In this document: positions 45,125 to 57,231 of the stretch, piece after piece
How the letters are laid out: every line of letters begins with the position of its first letter
How positions within the stretch are numbered: the stretch's first letter is position 1
Assembly (NCBI GenBank): GCA_028641055.1
Contig: JAPCYS010000644.1
Span: 1-64,000, forward strand
Length of the DNA: 64,000 nt
Direction: 5' to 3'
From: Alopecurus myosuroides
Lineage: Eukaryota > Streptophyta > Magnoliopsida > Poales > Poaceae
Position numbers and translations under genes: made by a program
The notes under the pieces: model-generated
Databases searched by the model: none
What the model was told of the DNA's origin: nothing
Seen by the model: the letters and a program-made list of their open reading frames with translations, nothing else

Positions 45125-45203
45125 GCGTTGGGGAGAGGGATCGAACCTGCTTCCTCTCGCAAGCGAGACAGCGACCAAACCAGTAGGCCACAAGCAACTA
45201 CGT
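45125..45203 (-). other. tRNA-like sequence (possible Pol III box A/box B)
   Basis: On the minus strand TGGCCTACTGG (45190-45180) fits a box A. GGTTCGATCCC (45147-45137) fits a box B, 33 nt further on. CTCGCTTGCGAGAGG between them resembles the anticodon arm of tRNA-Ala genes. The T-stem does not pair well and the acceptor stem is unclear, so it is not a functional tRNA gene. It may be a SINE head or a decayed tRNA inside CACTA-D. Confidence 0.35.
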
Positions 45204-45699
45204 GATATAAGCAGGAGCTTTAGTCCCTTTGTCTACAATACAAACCATCCGGGCTGCTAGGCTGATGGGCTGCCAGGCTGCTGGGCTGCGCCAGGCTGCT
45301 GGGCTGTGCTCGCTGCGTAAGGGATCGGCCAGGCTTGGCAGGCCTGGGACGGGCGGGCTGCTGGGCTGGACGACCGGCTTGGCCGGTCTGTTTTCTTTTT
45401 TGTCTTCTTTAATAATTTTTTTTTACTCCAATTTCAACCAAATAAGTTTTGATTTTTTAAAACAAAATGTGTTTCTATTATGGATTGTTAGGAACAATAT
45501 TTATCCAATCAAAATATAAAATACCCCTAAGCTTTATATATTGCTTCATATATGGTTGTGAAGATTCTTAAATAAAATTTTGGATTACTCTTTTAAATTC
45601 AAATGCGAGATAAAAATTGTAGGGTTTTCAAATTATGCCATGATTAAATTAAAACATCCACTTTTAAAACTTGGTTTTGATTATTATTTTTTTTGCAAA

Positions 45700-48290
45700 A
45701 ATCATGTGGTCACATTGCGAAGCTTTTCCAATGCAAAAATGATTTCAGAGAACGGTCAAAACGGGGGACATGACCGTTCGTACCTAGGTGTTGAATCTTG
45801 ATGAACTCTTGGTGTTTCTATGTTTAAATAGCTACTTGCGTACCTAAAATGATTTTTCCAAAAAATAAAGAGAAAACTACGAGGCACTTGTAGTTCAAAT
45901 TTGGCCGGTTTCAGCTGAATCGGCAGAAATTTGTCTTTTTCGAAAGAGGTGTATTTTGAGCTACTGAGAGGTAGTAAGTTTGTTATTTGTAGATCAAATA
46001 TGACATAATATATTTAGAATTTTACTTTGTACATTTTTGCAGCATATTTTGTGTATGTGCTTCACAAAAAAACCCAGTTTTGACACTCCGGGAAGGGAAA
46101 ATGGTATTTTTATTCAACGAAAAATAAAACTTTCTTCGTGAACATTGTTAGGTGTACCAACATGCATCTTTGTGTGGAATATTGGCACATTTAAACAACT
46201 ATGCCATGGATGTGGCCAAAACATCCGTCATTTCGCCCGAAAGCCATGATCTTCGTTCGAGATAGCTCATTTCTGTGAACACATTTTCCACCAAATTGTC
46301 GTATTCCAAGTTTATTATTTTTGGTGGATACTAGGACATATATAACAACACCACGCGAAGATCTTGCATCGTTTCGAGTTTTTTTGAATTTTCTGGAATT
46401 TTCTAAGCCGGTTTCGGAACGATCAAATCGGGGGACATGACCGTTCGTACCTAGGTGCTGAATCTTGATGAACTCTTTGTCTATGTTGAAATAGGTACTT
46501 GGGTACCTAAAAATGATTTTTACAAAAAATCACGAGCAAACTACGAGGCACCTGTAGTTCAAATTTGGCCCGGTTTCAGCTGAATCGGCAGAAATTTGTC
46601 TTTTTCGAAAGAGGTGTATTTTGAGCTACTGAGAGGTAGTAAGTTTGTTATTTGTAGATCAAATATGACATAATATATTTAGAATTTTACTTTGTACATT
46701 TTTGCAGCATATTTGTGTATGTGCTTCACAAAAAAACCCAGTTTTGACACTCCAGGAAGGGAAAATGGTATTTTTATTCAACGAAAAATAAAACATTCTT
46801 CGTGAACATTGTTAGGTGTACCAACATGCATCTTTGTGTGGATATTGGCACATTTAAACAAACTATGCCATGTATGTGGCCAAAACATCCGTCATTTCGA
46901 CCGAAAGCCATGAATCTTCGTACGAGATAGCTCATTTCTGTGAACACATTTTTCACCAAATTGTCGTATTCCAAGTTTATTATTTTTGGTGGATACTAGG
47001 ACATATATAACAACACCACGCGAAGATCTTGCATCGTTTCGAGTTTTTTTGGATTTTCTGTAATTTTCTAAGCCGGATTCGGAAAACGGTCAAAACGGGG
47101 GACATGACCGTTCGTACCTAGGTGTTGAATCTTTATGAACTCTTGGTGTATCTATGTTGAAATAGGTACTTGGGTACCTAAAAATGATTTTTTCAAAAAA
47201 TCACGAGCAAACTACGAGGCACCTGTAGTTCAAATTTGGCCCGGTTTCAGCTGAATCGGCAGAAATTTGTCTTTTTCGAAAGAGGTGTATTTTGAGCTAC
47301 TGAGAGGTAGTAAGTTTGTTATTTGTAGATCAAATATGACATAATATATTTAGAATTTTACTTTGTACATTTTTGCAACATATTTTGTGTACATGCTTCA
47401 CAAAAAAACCCAGTTTTGACACTCCAGGAAGGGAAAATGGTATTTTTATTCAACGAAAAATAAAACATTCTTCGTGAACATTGTTAGGTGTACCAACATG
47501 CATCTTTGTGTGGAATATTGGCACATTTAAACAAACTATGCCATGTATGTGGCCAAAACATCCGTCATTTCGACCGAAAGCCATGAATCTTCGTACGAGA
47601 TAGCTCATTTCTGTGAACACATTTTTCACCAAATTGTCGTATTCCAAGTTTATTATTTTTGGTGGATACTAGGACATATATAACAACACCACGCGAAGAT
47701 CTTGCATCGTTTCGAGTTTTTTTGGATTTTCTGTAATTTTCTAAGCCGGATTCGGAAAACGGTCAAAACGGGGGACATGACCGTTCGTACCTAGGTGTTG
47801 AATCTTTATGAACTCTTGGTGTATCTATGTTGAAATAGGTACTTGGCTACCTAAAAATGATTTTTTCAAAAAATCACGAGCAAACTACGAGGCATCTGTA
47901 GTTCAAATTTGGCCCGGTTTCAGCGGAATCGGCAGAAATTTGTCTTTTTCAAAAGAGGTGTATTTTGAGCTATTGAGAGGTAGTAAGTTTGTTTATTTGT
48001 AGATAAAACATGACATAATATATTTAGAATTTTACTTTGTACATTTTTGCAACATATTTTGTGTACATGCTTCACAAAAATACCGGTTTTGACACTCCAG
48101 AAAGGGAAAATGGTTTTTATTGAACGAAAAATAAAACTTTCTTCGTGAACATCATTCCTTGTTATAAGATGCATGTTTGTGTATAATATTGCCAAATTTA
48201 AGAAACTATGCCATGGATGTGTTCCATTTTGTATTTTTAATTTCTAACGGTGGTTTGAAAATCCGGACGAAATCGCCGTGTTGACCGTTC
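45700..48290. repeat. Satellite of four ~667-673 bp units in CACTA-D
   Basis: The marker GGGGGACATGACCGTTCG occurs at 45763, 46430, 47097 and 47770 (steps of 667, 667 and 673). A degenerate fifth start (TTGACCGTTCGTGCC) is near 48279. Shared landmarks within a unit are AACTACGAGGCACCTGTAGT, TTTCAGCTGAATCGGCAGAA and GACATAATATATTTAGAATT. Units 2 and 3 are closest to each other. No coding sequence is present. Confidence 0.93.
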
Positions 48291-49230
48291 GTGCCTCGGG
48301 GAGGAATCCTGCTATGCTCTTTGTAAACTCACCTTTCAAGCATATAGAGGTATATCTTTTGTGTTGTTGACAACTTAAATTAACACTTAAGTTTTGAATT
48401 TTCTGCTTTTGACATAGTGAAAACAAACAGTTTTTTTGCTACATATGAGTGAAACTAATTTATTGTTACTATCAAACCCCACTAGAGACATGTACAGTGG
48501 GGCCAAGAAATAGCAGGTCCCAACCGCAGCCAATCTACGGTGAGGTGAGAAAGTGATGAGTATGAAGGAATTATTTTTGGAAATGAGCGCGCGACACTCC
48601 CTCCTCTCTTATCCCCGAATCGGGTCCAAACCCTAATTTCCCTCCCTCTCGCCGCCACTCCCTCTCTCTCTCTCTCCCACCCAGATCCGCAGCCCACCCT
48701 CCTCTCTCCCACATCCTATCTCACCACCGCGCGCACATCGCTCACCCACCACCACCGTCGCCCGCAATGGCGCCCCTCCCCCCGAGCCGCCGCTCACCAC
48801 CTAAACCTCGACCCCCTCTTCTCCAAGCCGCTCCTCTCCGCACCTAATCACCTAATCCCGATCCCCTCATCCGCCCTCCCCTCATCTGCCCTCTCCTCCT
48901 CTTCCACGCCTCGCTACGAGATCGATGGCTCCTTGCTACGAGATCGCGGCCTCCATCCTGCTCTGCGCCGAGGACAGCAGCAGCAACCTCGGCTTCGGCT
49001 CCTTCCCCGATTCGTTAGGCCACCGCCGGATCCGCTGCCTCTGACCCCACCGCCACCGGAGCACCGCCGGGATCTCGACCGGAGATGCCGACGCGCCACC
49101 ACCACAGCCTCCGCCACGCCCACCTCCGCCGCCGGAGCAGCCGCAGCTCCACGGCGTGGTCATCATCACCCTCCCCCCGCCCGACCAGCCCTCCAAGGGC
49201 AAGACAATCACCGCCTACATCTACAATGAG
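48291..49230 (+). other. GC-rich leader/first-exon-like sequence in CACTA-D
   Basis: A CT-rich 5' leader (48600-48720), then Pro/Arg/Ser-rich frames on both strands. A ~40-bp phrase CGATTCGTTAGGCCACYGCCGGATCC occurs here (49010) and again at 49454. It is probably a captured gene 5' end, but no protein family is recognised. Confidence 0.35.
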
Positions 49231-49324
49231 ATCGGGGACTCCGCCGTCGGCAAGAGCAGCCTCCTCGTCAGCTTCGTCTCCCACGCCGACGCCCACGACC
49301 ACGCTGACATCTCGCCCACTATAG
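49231..49324 (+). pseudogene. Captured Rab-type small GTPase exon (P-loop) in CACTA-D
   Basis: The frame reads IGDSAVGKSSLLVSFVS..DISPTIG and ends at a GT donor (49325). GDSxVGKSS is the Walker A/G1 loop that binds GTP phosphates, and xSPTIG is the G2 switch I region of Rab proteins. The variant LLVSFVS with a long acidic/His spacer before the switch is closest to plant RabC (Rab18-like) proteins as I know them. The residues before IGD are not Rab, so the fragment begins at a capture junction. G3-G5 motifs were not found downstream. Confidence 0.7.
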
Positions 49325-52300
49325 GTAACCTCCCTCCCTACCCCTGGATCCATCCCCACCTGTGCTCTGCCTGCCCAGAATTCTCGTTCACGGAACACCC
49401 ACCGCGCGCAGGCGCAGCAATAACTGTTGCATGTTGTCTCTAGCAGCGATTGCCGATTCGTTAGGCCACTGCCGGATCCGCTCCTGACCGATGCCCCTCC
49501 ATCTCAAGCACGGCCTCTGCCTCGACCCTCCATGGACGTGCCCAGCTCCTGCCCCAACGCCGCCGATGAAGGCTGCAAGAAGGGGTTTGAGGGCATGCCG
49601 GAGGTGCAGCAAGGTGATGCTATCTGATTCCTCCCATCGTGATGTTCTTGCATATGCGTTTAACTCACAAGCAGGATATCCTTCTTTGTAGTGTTTTGAT
49701 CGATGCTGATATTATGATGTTTATGCAATTTACTTCTGCTCAAGAGGTTATATTAGTACTGCTTGTAGCCTACCTGGGATATGATCATATTAAGGAACAA
49801 CTCTTGTCCTTCTTAGCTTCTTGACAGTATCCTATAGCACTACAAACCATCTACTGGACAATGTGTTCATAAGTTGATATATTAATTTTGTCGTTTCTTC
49901 AATTCAATATTGCCTAATGCTGATTGTTGGATGGCTGAGTTGGTTCTGTATTCCACACCATTAACTCTTGTAAAACTTGGCTGCACTTCAAATGACTTGT
50001 CATCACAACTCAAACCAGACAAAAGCTAATATGGTCCACACATTTATATGAAACTAGTCTCTTGTTAGAATGCAAATATTGGAACTGTACAGTATAGCTA
50101 GAAATATAAATAAGCATGCGAATCTAAGTGCTCACATTAAGAAATGAGGCTTGATTTTCTTCTATGTGATATTCAGTAGTATAATGTAATGCACTAGGGA
50201 GTTTTATTTTCCGTTCACTAACCAAGTTTCCTGTTAACAATACCAGGGGAAAACAGAGTACTTGATATATCACCAGGAACCAATTCCAAGGACTTGTGCT
50301 ATTATGGATGTTGAATCTGCTGGATAAGGTGGGTCATTTGACCAGTTATATGCACATTCCTTCTGTGTGTAATGTGATACAGAATGTGATTATTTAGGGA
50401 AAATGATGGATCAGTCCATCAGAACATGGAAAACAAGGCTGCTAGTTACCTGCTTCTGCTTTTATATCCTTCTTCTCTATTAATTGATACAGTGAATTCT
50501 TTTACTAAATGATCTGCTTATGCTTTTAAATATTGCTGCCTGTTATTCACTAATTACTACTCCCGCTGTCCCATAACATAGAAGTACATAAGATCAAATA
50601 AACTTGTTGCTTGATTTGCTAGTTGGTATATATTGTCCTTTATGATCAACTTCTGATGTTGCAAATAGATTTTGGTCCCATGTGATGCTGCCTGTATTGA
50701 TGTGCCAAACGCAGCAGATTCTGTGATATTGACCTGATGCATGCCAACTTGAGATACACATGAAGTAGATACTCCATGTAGTAGCTAGAACATGCTAATG
50801 GTGAAGCAAGTCACAAAGAATCAATGTAGAGTGCCTGATGCATGCCAATTTCTACTCTTTTTCCTGTGTTACCAACATTGATCATTACATTTATTTACTG
50901 TATTTAAATCCTTTGTGCTCTCGTGTTTCTCTGTATGCAGGCGTGATCCTCAATTGCCAGGTTGACGTGGTCTTAGAAGTGGGAAGACGAAGACGATAAA
51001 GAGTTGCTGCTATTTGTGTTCTTAAAAAATTTCTGTGATGTCATGTTGAAGATGAGAACAAAGTACTGAACCTGTTTTGTTGTTCTCTTTGATGCATAGC
51101 CTAGTATGTTTTAACAGCTCTCTTGTGTGCATGTCAAAGCATCTATTGCTTTTACCAATTGAATGCGGATCGTTGTTTCCTTGATGCAAGCTTAGCTTAG
51201 TTCTTCTGGTTGATGCAGGTGCAAAGTTGAATGCATCTCTGATCGACAACTCAGGTAACCGGAGCTTACCCAGTGCTATATGTCGTGTGCTTCGCACTTG
51301 CATAGTCATGCCTATATGTCTTTTCTGTTCAACCCAGTTGGTGAAAATTTGAAGCTTATACAGTTTTATCTGATTGATTGATGTATGTCTGCGGTCTGCC
51401 TGGCATGAGATTTTTTAGCTCCATGATCTTTTCCGACACATTTCATGATTTCTGGTCCTGGGTTATCAGTGTAGAACTGCTAGCTGTGAGCTATTGATGT
51501 CAAACCTGCATTGGAAGATATAGTCATGTTTCATGTGTATTGGACAAACTGCTAGCTGCTAATTATGATTTTTTGTATTGGACAAACTGCTAGCTGCTAA
51601 TTATGATTTTTTGTATTCTATTATAAGATGTTAGCTGATGTTTCATGTGTAATATGGTTGCACGGTTTGTTTCTTTGATTGTTCCATAGTTTCTCGCACA
51701 GGGGACACCTTATGCTTCTCTATTCAGTAGTCATCTATTGTCTTTAAGTTACAGATGTATCGGGTTTATGAACCAATATAGTGTTTGCTTTTGAATATTT
51801 GCATAAATACTCATTTTCCTCCTGTGTTACCAACATTGATCATTACATTTATTGTACTGTATTTAAATCCTTTGTGCTCTCATATTTCTCTGTATGCAGG
51901 CGTGATCCTCAATTGCTAGGTTGACGTGGTCTTAGAAGTCGGAAGACGAAGACGATAAAGAGTTGCTGCTATTTGTGTTCTTAAAAAAATTCTGTGATGT
52001 ACATAGAACCATGTAGAATAGTTTAGCTAGGCAATGGTCTCAGATGTAAAGTAAAGATACTTACTGCTGAAATAAATTATATTGTACTTATTTGCAGTAT
52101 TGCATCTGGGTTCCTGAATTCTTTAATTTGCTTTGAATACAGTTAAGAATCGAGCAAGGCCCAAGAAAATAAGAAACGTGTGTGGATCGGTTGTGGGCTT
52201 AGGCCTTGAATCTTTTGTTAATAATGGTAAAATTAAAAAAGGCTGGAACCAGGAAATTAATTGGACACTAGAAAGGCCAAGGCCCATAGAATTAGTGGAC

Positions 52301-52694
52301 TGTAAAGGCTAAGGCCCAGGAAATAAATTGGATGGCCTTTTAATTCGGACAGAAAGCTAAAAAAATAAATATAAAATGGGCCGAAATATTGGGCTGGCCC
52401 ATTTGGTGGAGCAGTATGGACTGGGCTGAATCTCTGCCACGTAGGATTGGCCACGTAGGATGTGACGTGGCTATGGCAGGATATCACATGACCAAATCAG
52501 TTGGTCATAGGGTTATGACCCCTCTGATTGGGTCATAGAGTCTATGACAATTCCATTCAATTAGTCATTGACGATCAAATAAGACGCTCGGTATGTGACT
52601 TTTCATTTTTGGTCAAAAAGGGGTCATGAATCAACCTACATGACCTTCTAGTGACAAAAATTGAGGGTCACGTATCAACATATTTCTTGTAGTG
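49325..52694. other. CACTA-D interior, no further recognised gene
   Basis: AT-rich, intron-like. A ~180-bp segment is present twice (50865-51050 and 51810-51995, containing GGCGTGATCCTCAATTGCYAGG after an acceptor-like TGTATGCAG). GGACAAACTGCTAGCTGCTA is repeated at 51541 and 51582. A Stowaway-like end (CTCCCGCTGTCCCATAA) at 50560 has no partner. Confidence 0.45.
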
Positions 52695-53012
52695 TAAGGG
52701 TAGGTGCCAACTCCCCACAACGTAAGTGGAAGGTGTGTGTCTCGGCTCTCCAACGATCAACAAGAGCTGACATAAGAGATGGGTCTAACATTATCCTCTC
52801 CTCGCCGGACGTAAGCTTAGAATAAGCAAGAAGTCCATATGCTCGAAGGTGGTCAACGAATGCATCACATGGCCAATTGTGTTTAATGGTTCGCAGCCTA
52901 AAAGCCTGCGGGGGTTCTATGTAGGCCCGAGGGTCTAACCAGAGGTGGCAACGGTGTCCGGCGTCCCAAGAACCCTGCAACAGCTCTGGCACAGGAGAAG
53001 CCATTACCTGCA

Positions 53013-53222
53013 TAAGGAGTACATATTTATTAAAAGGCATAACGAGTACATACTTATTAAAAGGCATAAGGAGTAAATATTTATTAAAAGGCATAACGAG
53101 TACATACTTATTAAAAGGCATAAGGAGTACATATTTATTAAAAGGCATAACGAGTACATACTTATTACAATACATAGCGAGTACATATTTATTACAATAC
53201 ATAACGAGTACATATTTATTAA
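53013..53222. repeat. 27-bp minisatellite between PMD and MURA
   Basis: The unit ATAAGGAGTACATATTTATTAAAAGGC occurs about eight times. GGAGTACAT and CGAGTACATA versions alternate, giving a higher-order pair of ~54 bp. It begins just upstream of the PMD start codon and ends just after the MURA stop codon, filling the whole intergenic space. Confidence 0.9.
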
Positions 53223-56206
53223 ATCATGCGTTGTTGATGTCGCGGTAGGGGCACTCCCGTCGCGGGTGCCCCGGGCATCTGCAAACGCGACACCGACGTG
53301 GTTCTCCTGATTGACTATGGTCCATGTTGTTTCTATGACGCCGACACTAACGTCGACCTTTTGCGGTTCTCTTCAATGCAGGGTTCGGAACCCATTTTTT
53401 GATTCTTTCCGGAAACATATGCCTATAGTGGCCCTTCATACCTGGAGTCCAGAACTCGGCACTCCAGGTGTTGAATAGGTTTGACATGTTGAAGTAAGGA
53501 GATATGTATTGCTCAACACTTATGTTCTGTTCGGCAGCCGCCCTCAGAACATGGCTACACGGGAAGTGCAATAGTTTAGGCTTGTTGCACGTGCACTCAC
53601 ACGCCGATGGCCCGAGGGTAACAACTTGCTTTCTTGCTCCTCTATGGTGGCCTTTCACCAACTTTGCTCGTACGTTGATTTGCCACTTATGCCTAAGAGC
53701 ATCCACTCGCGTGCAACCATGGCTTCGAGATTTCTCTATCTTCTCATTCAGATGGCGTTGAATCTTTTTGGACCATGCCTTGCTCATTGCAACTTGTACA
53801 TTCGCGACCATGACTCTGTCTCCAAAGTATGACATAGTCCGGCTCCAAGTTTCTTCAATAAGTGCAGTGATTGGGAGGGCTCGAACACCTTTAAGCACGC
53901 CATTGTACACCTCTGACATGTTGCTTGTCATTATGCCGTAGCGAGCCCCAGTGTCGTGAGCCAGTGCCCACTTATGTAACAGAGGGCAATTCTCACCAAT
54001 CCACTGGGACAAATTCATTGCCGGCCTACTACCCCTTTGGTCTTCTCCTGCAGCAATCTCGATCTGTGAATTGATTGCCGCCCAGATTGCATTCATCTTC
54101 GCAGTTGTTTTCTGCATGCACATCCTCTTGAATTGCTTGAACCAATCCTTGTTCTTGAACTTTGAGTAAAAATTAGCGGCCAGATGCCGCATACACCATC
54201 TTGTCTCTAGATCGGGCCACCCCCAAACAGGGTCTGTTGACTGCTTGATTGCATCGAGCGCGCTCAATAGGCCCGTGTTTCGATCAGAGACGATGCAAAC
54301 ATCGGCACGATCTTGCACGACTCCCATCTTGACGCAACTCAGGAACCACAACCAGCTATCTCTGTTCTCGCTCTCTACCAAAGCATATGCAATAGGAAGG
54401 AGCTGGTTATTTGCATCTGCCGCAATCGCCACCAGGAGTGTCCCCTTGTACTTTCCAGTGAGAAATGTCCCATCAATTGATATTACCGGACGACAATGAC
54501 GGAATGCTTATATAGTCTGGGGGAATGCCCAGAATATACGGTAAAGGATAATTGAATTTTCCTCCGTTGCGTGTCCACGAGTTTTCATGAATATTTGAGT
54601 CCCAGGGTTAACATCGGCTATCTGCCGTAACAGTTTGGGGGCTAGGTCATAGGCCTCTCATAAGTGCCATATAATTTCTGAAAAATACCATCTTTAGCTC
54701 GTCTAGCCTTACCATGGCTGACGGGGAAGCCAATCATATCGGCCGCAGTTGTTTGCAGTGTCTTAATACTCATATTTATATCTGCTGTCACCGCCTCTAA
54801 CATGATTTCTCCCACATATTTAGCAGTCACATTGCGGTGCTCCGCAAGAGTGCCTACTAGCTCGCAGCTATGGGGTACTATTTTTGAGATATGCCAAGGC
54901 TGACATACCCCAGGGCTCTGGCGAGCGATCACCCTTCCCTTGCAACCATCAGCCAAAAAGATGCATACGACCTTCAACACAGTTCTGTCAGACTGCTTCA
55001 CTTTATGTTGGCGAGATATGCCCAGTGCATATCTCTTGATTGCCGTGTCAGCAGAGGCCTTGTCTGGAAAAGTATGCCCTTCCTGCAGACTGTCCTCTCC
55101 CTGGCCCGGAACCGAGTGAAATTCATTGTTCATGGTCATTATCGTCAGAAACTGCTGGTCCAGCGGTGCTGCTACCGCCCTCCGAGAAGGACCAGGCCCT
55201 TCTTCATCTGAGGATGGTGACGACGAAGAATATCCATCATCGTCATGGTCCAGCACCTCCGGCAGACCCGCCACATGTTCGCTTATGTCAACGACAGCTG
55301 ACCAGTATCCTGGGTGAAGGACACTCTCAGACACATTATGGCCACCTGTTGCCTCCGATGGGCCGGTGTTGGCAGCTGTGGTGATGGCCAGCTCGACCTC
55401 ACCAGCGTCTCCACTGCATCCGACACCATCGTGCTGAAAAAACTGGACATACACCCACTAGTGGAAACAGGGCCTTTTGTCCCGGGTCGTAAGGGCCAGT
55501 TGTCCCGGTTGTGCAACCGGGATGGGCTAGCCGGGACAAATGGCCCTCCCCCATTGGTCCCGGTTGTGCCAGGACCCGGGATGGTAAGGATGGCCCACGT
55601 GGCGAACCTGGGTCAGGGACGGCCAAGGAGTTCGTCCCGGTTCGTTTTAGGGACCGGGATGGTTACCTTTTTTGAAAAAAATATATATTCCGCCAATTTT
55701 TCCCTGCCGCGGCAGGTTTTTTTTCGTTTCGTTTTTTGAGCTCCTGTCTCGCAATCCCCAACCGGCCTCCTCTTCCCCAACCGCGTCCAGGCCCACGTCT
55801 TTAATTAAGCCCACTGGCCACATTTTTGGTCAAAAGGGCCCACTGGCCCGCGTCTTTTATTATATTCGCTCAACGGTCCGCAGGGGTCAAAAGGGGCCAC
55901 TGGCCAGCGGCCTAGTGGCTGGCTCGCCCGGTCCCTTAAATTAAGACCACAGGGACGGTCAAAGGGCCCACGGCCGCCTCGTCTTCCCGCCCCCCTCCAC
56001 TTCCCCACAAGCGCGTGGCCAGCTGCAACCGCCGCCACGCCTCGGCTACCCCCCCTCCCCCCGCATTCATGGCCAGCTGCAACCGCCGCCACGTTCCGGC
56101 CGCCGTTTGGCATGCCAGCCTCCCCAGGGTCCTTTTTAAAGGGCCCCCACCGCCCGTACAACCCATTCACCCCGGCCGCGTCCCAGCCAAAGCAACCCTA
56201 GCCACC

Positions 56207-57231
56207 ATGTCCCGCTGGTTCAAGCGCCCCAGGAACGACCACGAGGACGGGTCCTCGAGCGGCGCGCGCTCCGGCGTTCCACCGCCGCCGGCGGAGGCCT
56301 TCGGCTTCGGCCCGGGAGGCGTCCGCATTGGCGGGCGGCCGCGCGTCCTCGCTCCGCCTCCGGCGTCACGCGCGCCGCCCCGCGCCGTGCCCAAGGGCAA
56401 GCGCTTCCGCCAGTATGTCCGGAAGGAGGAGGCCGAGTGGCACTGGGAACGCGCCACGCCGGTGTTCTGTCCGGACGTCCACCTTCCGGACGGCTGGCAC
56501 CTGAACCCGCAGCGCATTCCCGTGCCGCCGGCTCCGTCCAGCAGAGAGGCCCTGGTGAGGAGATCGACCGCCGGCGCGCGCTCCTGCCGGCCCGCCTCCT
56601 CAGGGACCGCGCGTACGCGCGGAGCTCCCCCTACTGGGCCACCTGGCTCCAGCAGGAGCACGAGCAGCGCCGCCGCTCCTACATCCCCACAGCAGAGCAG
56701 ATGAGCACCGAAGACTACCCCGAGCCACCGCCGGGGAGGGAGCCGGAGCTTTGGCTCCTGGTGGACGACATCGCCGACCACGTCGACGAGGAAGACGACC
56801 CCGAGCTCTGGGACAACATGGAGGAGGCCTTAGAGGCCTCCCGCCGCTCCCTCGTCGAGGACGAGGTCAAGCGGTAGGAGGCGGTCCTGGCCGCCGCTGC
56901 CGCCGACGCCAACGCCATGCCGCCCCCGTCCCCTTCGACGCCTGCCCCTTGGTGGCAGGTAATGAACACCGAGCTGGAGGCGTCCGAGGACCAGCCGCCG
57001 CCACAACTGCTGCCCCCCGGCCTGGAGTACGGCATGTCCTGGGCCTGGACCGGCGGCCTTTGGTCGCCGGAGGAGCTGCCGCCGCTGCCACCGCAGCCGG
57101 AGGATCTGCCCCCGCAGTCGCCGCACGCGCCCCCGATGCCTCCGCAGCCACCGGCGGGCCCGCCCCAGCCGCCTGCCCACCTGTGGCAGCCACCCCCCTA
57201 CCACTGCATCTCCTCCGACGAGGAGGAGTAG
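56207..57231 (+). pseudogene. Hypothetical passenger protein of CACTA-C
   Basis: A Kozak-like GCCACCATG starts MSRWFKRPRNDHEDGSSSG. The first ~110 residues are Pro/Arg/Ala-rich, then KGKRFRQYVRKEEAEWHWER and DVHLPDGWHLNPQRIPVPP. A frameshift around 56540-56570 moves to the frame with RRALLPARLLRDRAY and YWATWLQQEHEQRRRSY. An in-frame TAG (56875-56877) is followed in the same frame by AAAAADANAMPPP.. and a Pro-rich tail ending HCISSDEEE at 57231. I do not know the family. The W-W-rich core and the acidic C-terminus recall the AP2-like passenger of CACTA-A (ending SSDDEDEE), which occupies an equivalent GC-rich, terminal-repeat-proximal position. Confidence 0.5.

Larger units (their letters stand above)
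44623..52694. mobile_element. CACTA-D: Pack-type CACTA element with Rab fragment and satellite
   Basis: The terminal inverted repeats are CACTACAAGAAATATGTTGA at the left and the same reverse-complemented at the right (52675-52694). The 3-bp target duplication TAA lies at 44620-44622 and 52695-52697. Subterminal regions carry many copies of TGGTCATG/CATGACC (44640-44830, 52490-52670). No transposase is encoded. The interior holds a tRNA-like stretch, four ~670-bp satellite units, and exon/intron pieces including a Rab GTPase P-loop exon. It is inserted in the main PMD exon. Confidence 0.93.
42059..53004 (-). pseudogene. Plant mobile domain (PMD) gene of the MULE, split by CACTA-D
   Basis: The ATG at 53004 opens MASPVPELLQGSWDAGHRC. 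Then come FRLRTIKHNWPCDAFVDHLR, ALVDRWRAETHTFHLRCGE and, across the CACTA-D insertion (44622/52695), LAPTL|KDVSLITALPISGDPV. This is the plant mobile domain (MAIN / PP7-long-form-like, also called aminotransferase-like plant mobile domain), a family seen both in host genes and in MULE and Ty3 elements. The main exon continues to ~43725 with WRWST..HGSYPEYHEEF and WMTRCTLLFMWMVEPYNPEHVMRQFGL. Smaller exons follow at ~43645-43541, 43464-43303 and 43186-42885. An in-frame TAA near 42888 precedes further exon-like blocks to 42059 (ending PRRGRIRRA), so the C-terminus may be displaced. It lies downstream of MURA on the same strand, separated by a 27-bp minisatellite. Confidence 0.78.

Noticed and set aside
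45125..45203. Functional tRNA gene
   Set aside because: Box A and box B words are present, but the T-stem does not pair and the acceptor stem cannot be drawn.
50558..50770. Stowaway MITE starting CTCCCGCTGTCCCATAA
   Set aside because: Only one end resembles Stowaway. No inverted partner or TA duplication could be found nearby.
53004..53213. ORF extension reading MYCNKYVL repeats upstream of the PMD start
   Set aside because: It is translation of the 27-bp minisatellite. The PMD protein most likely starts at MASPVPELL (53004).
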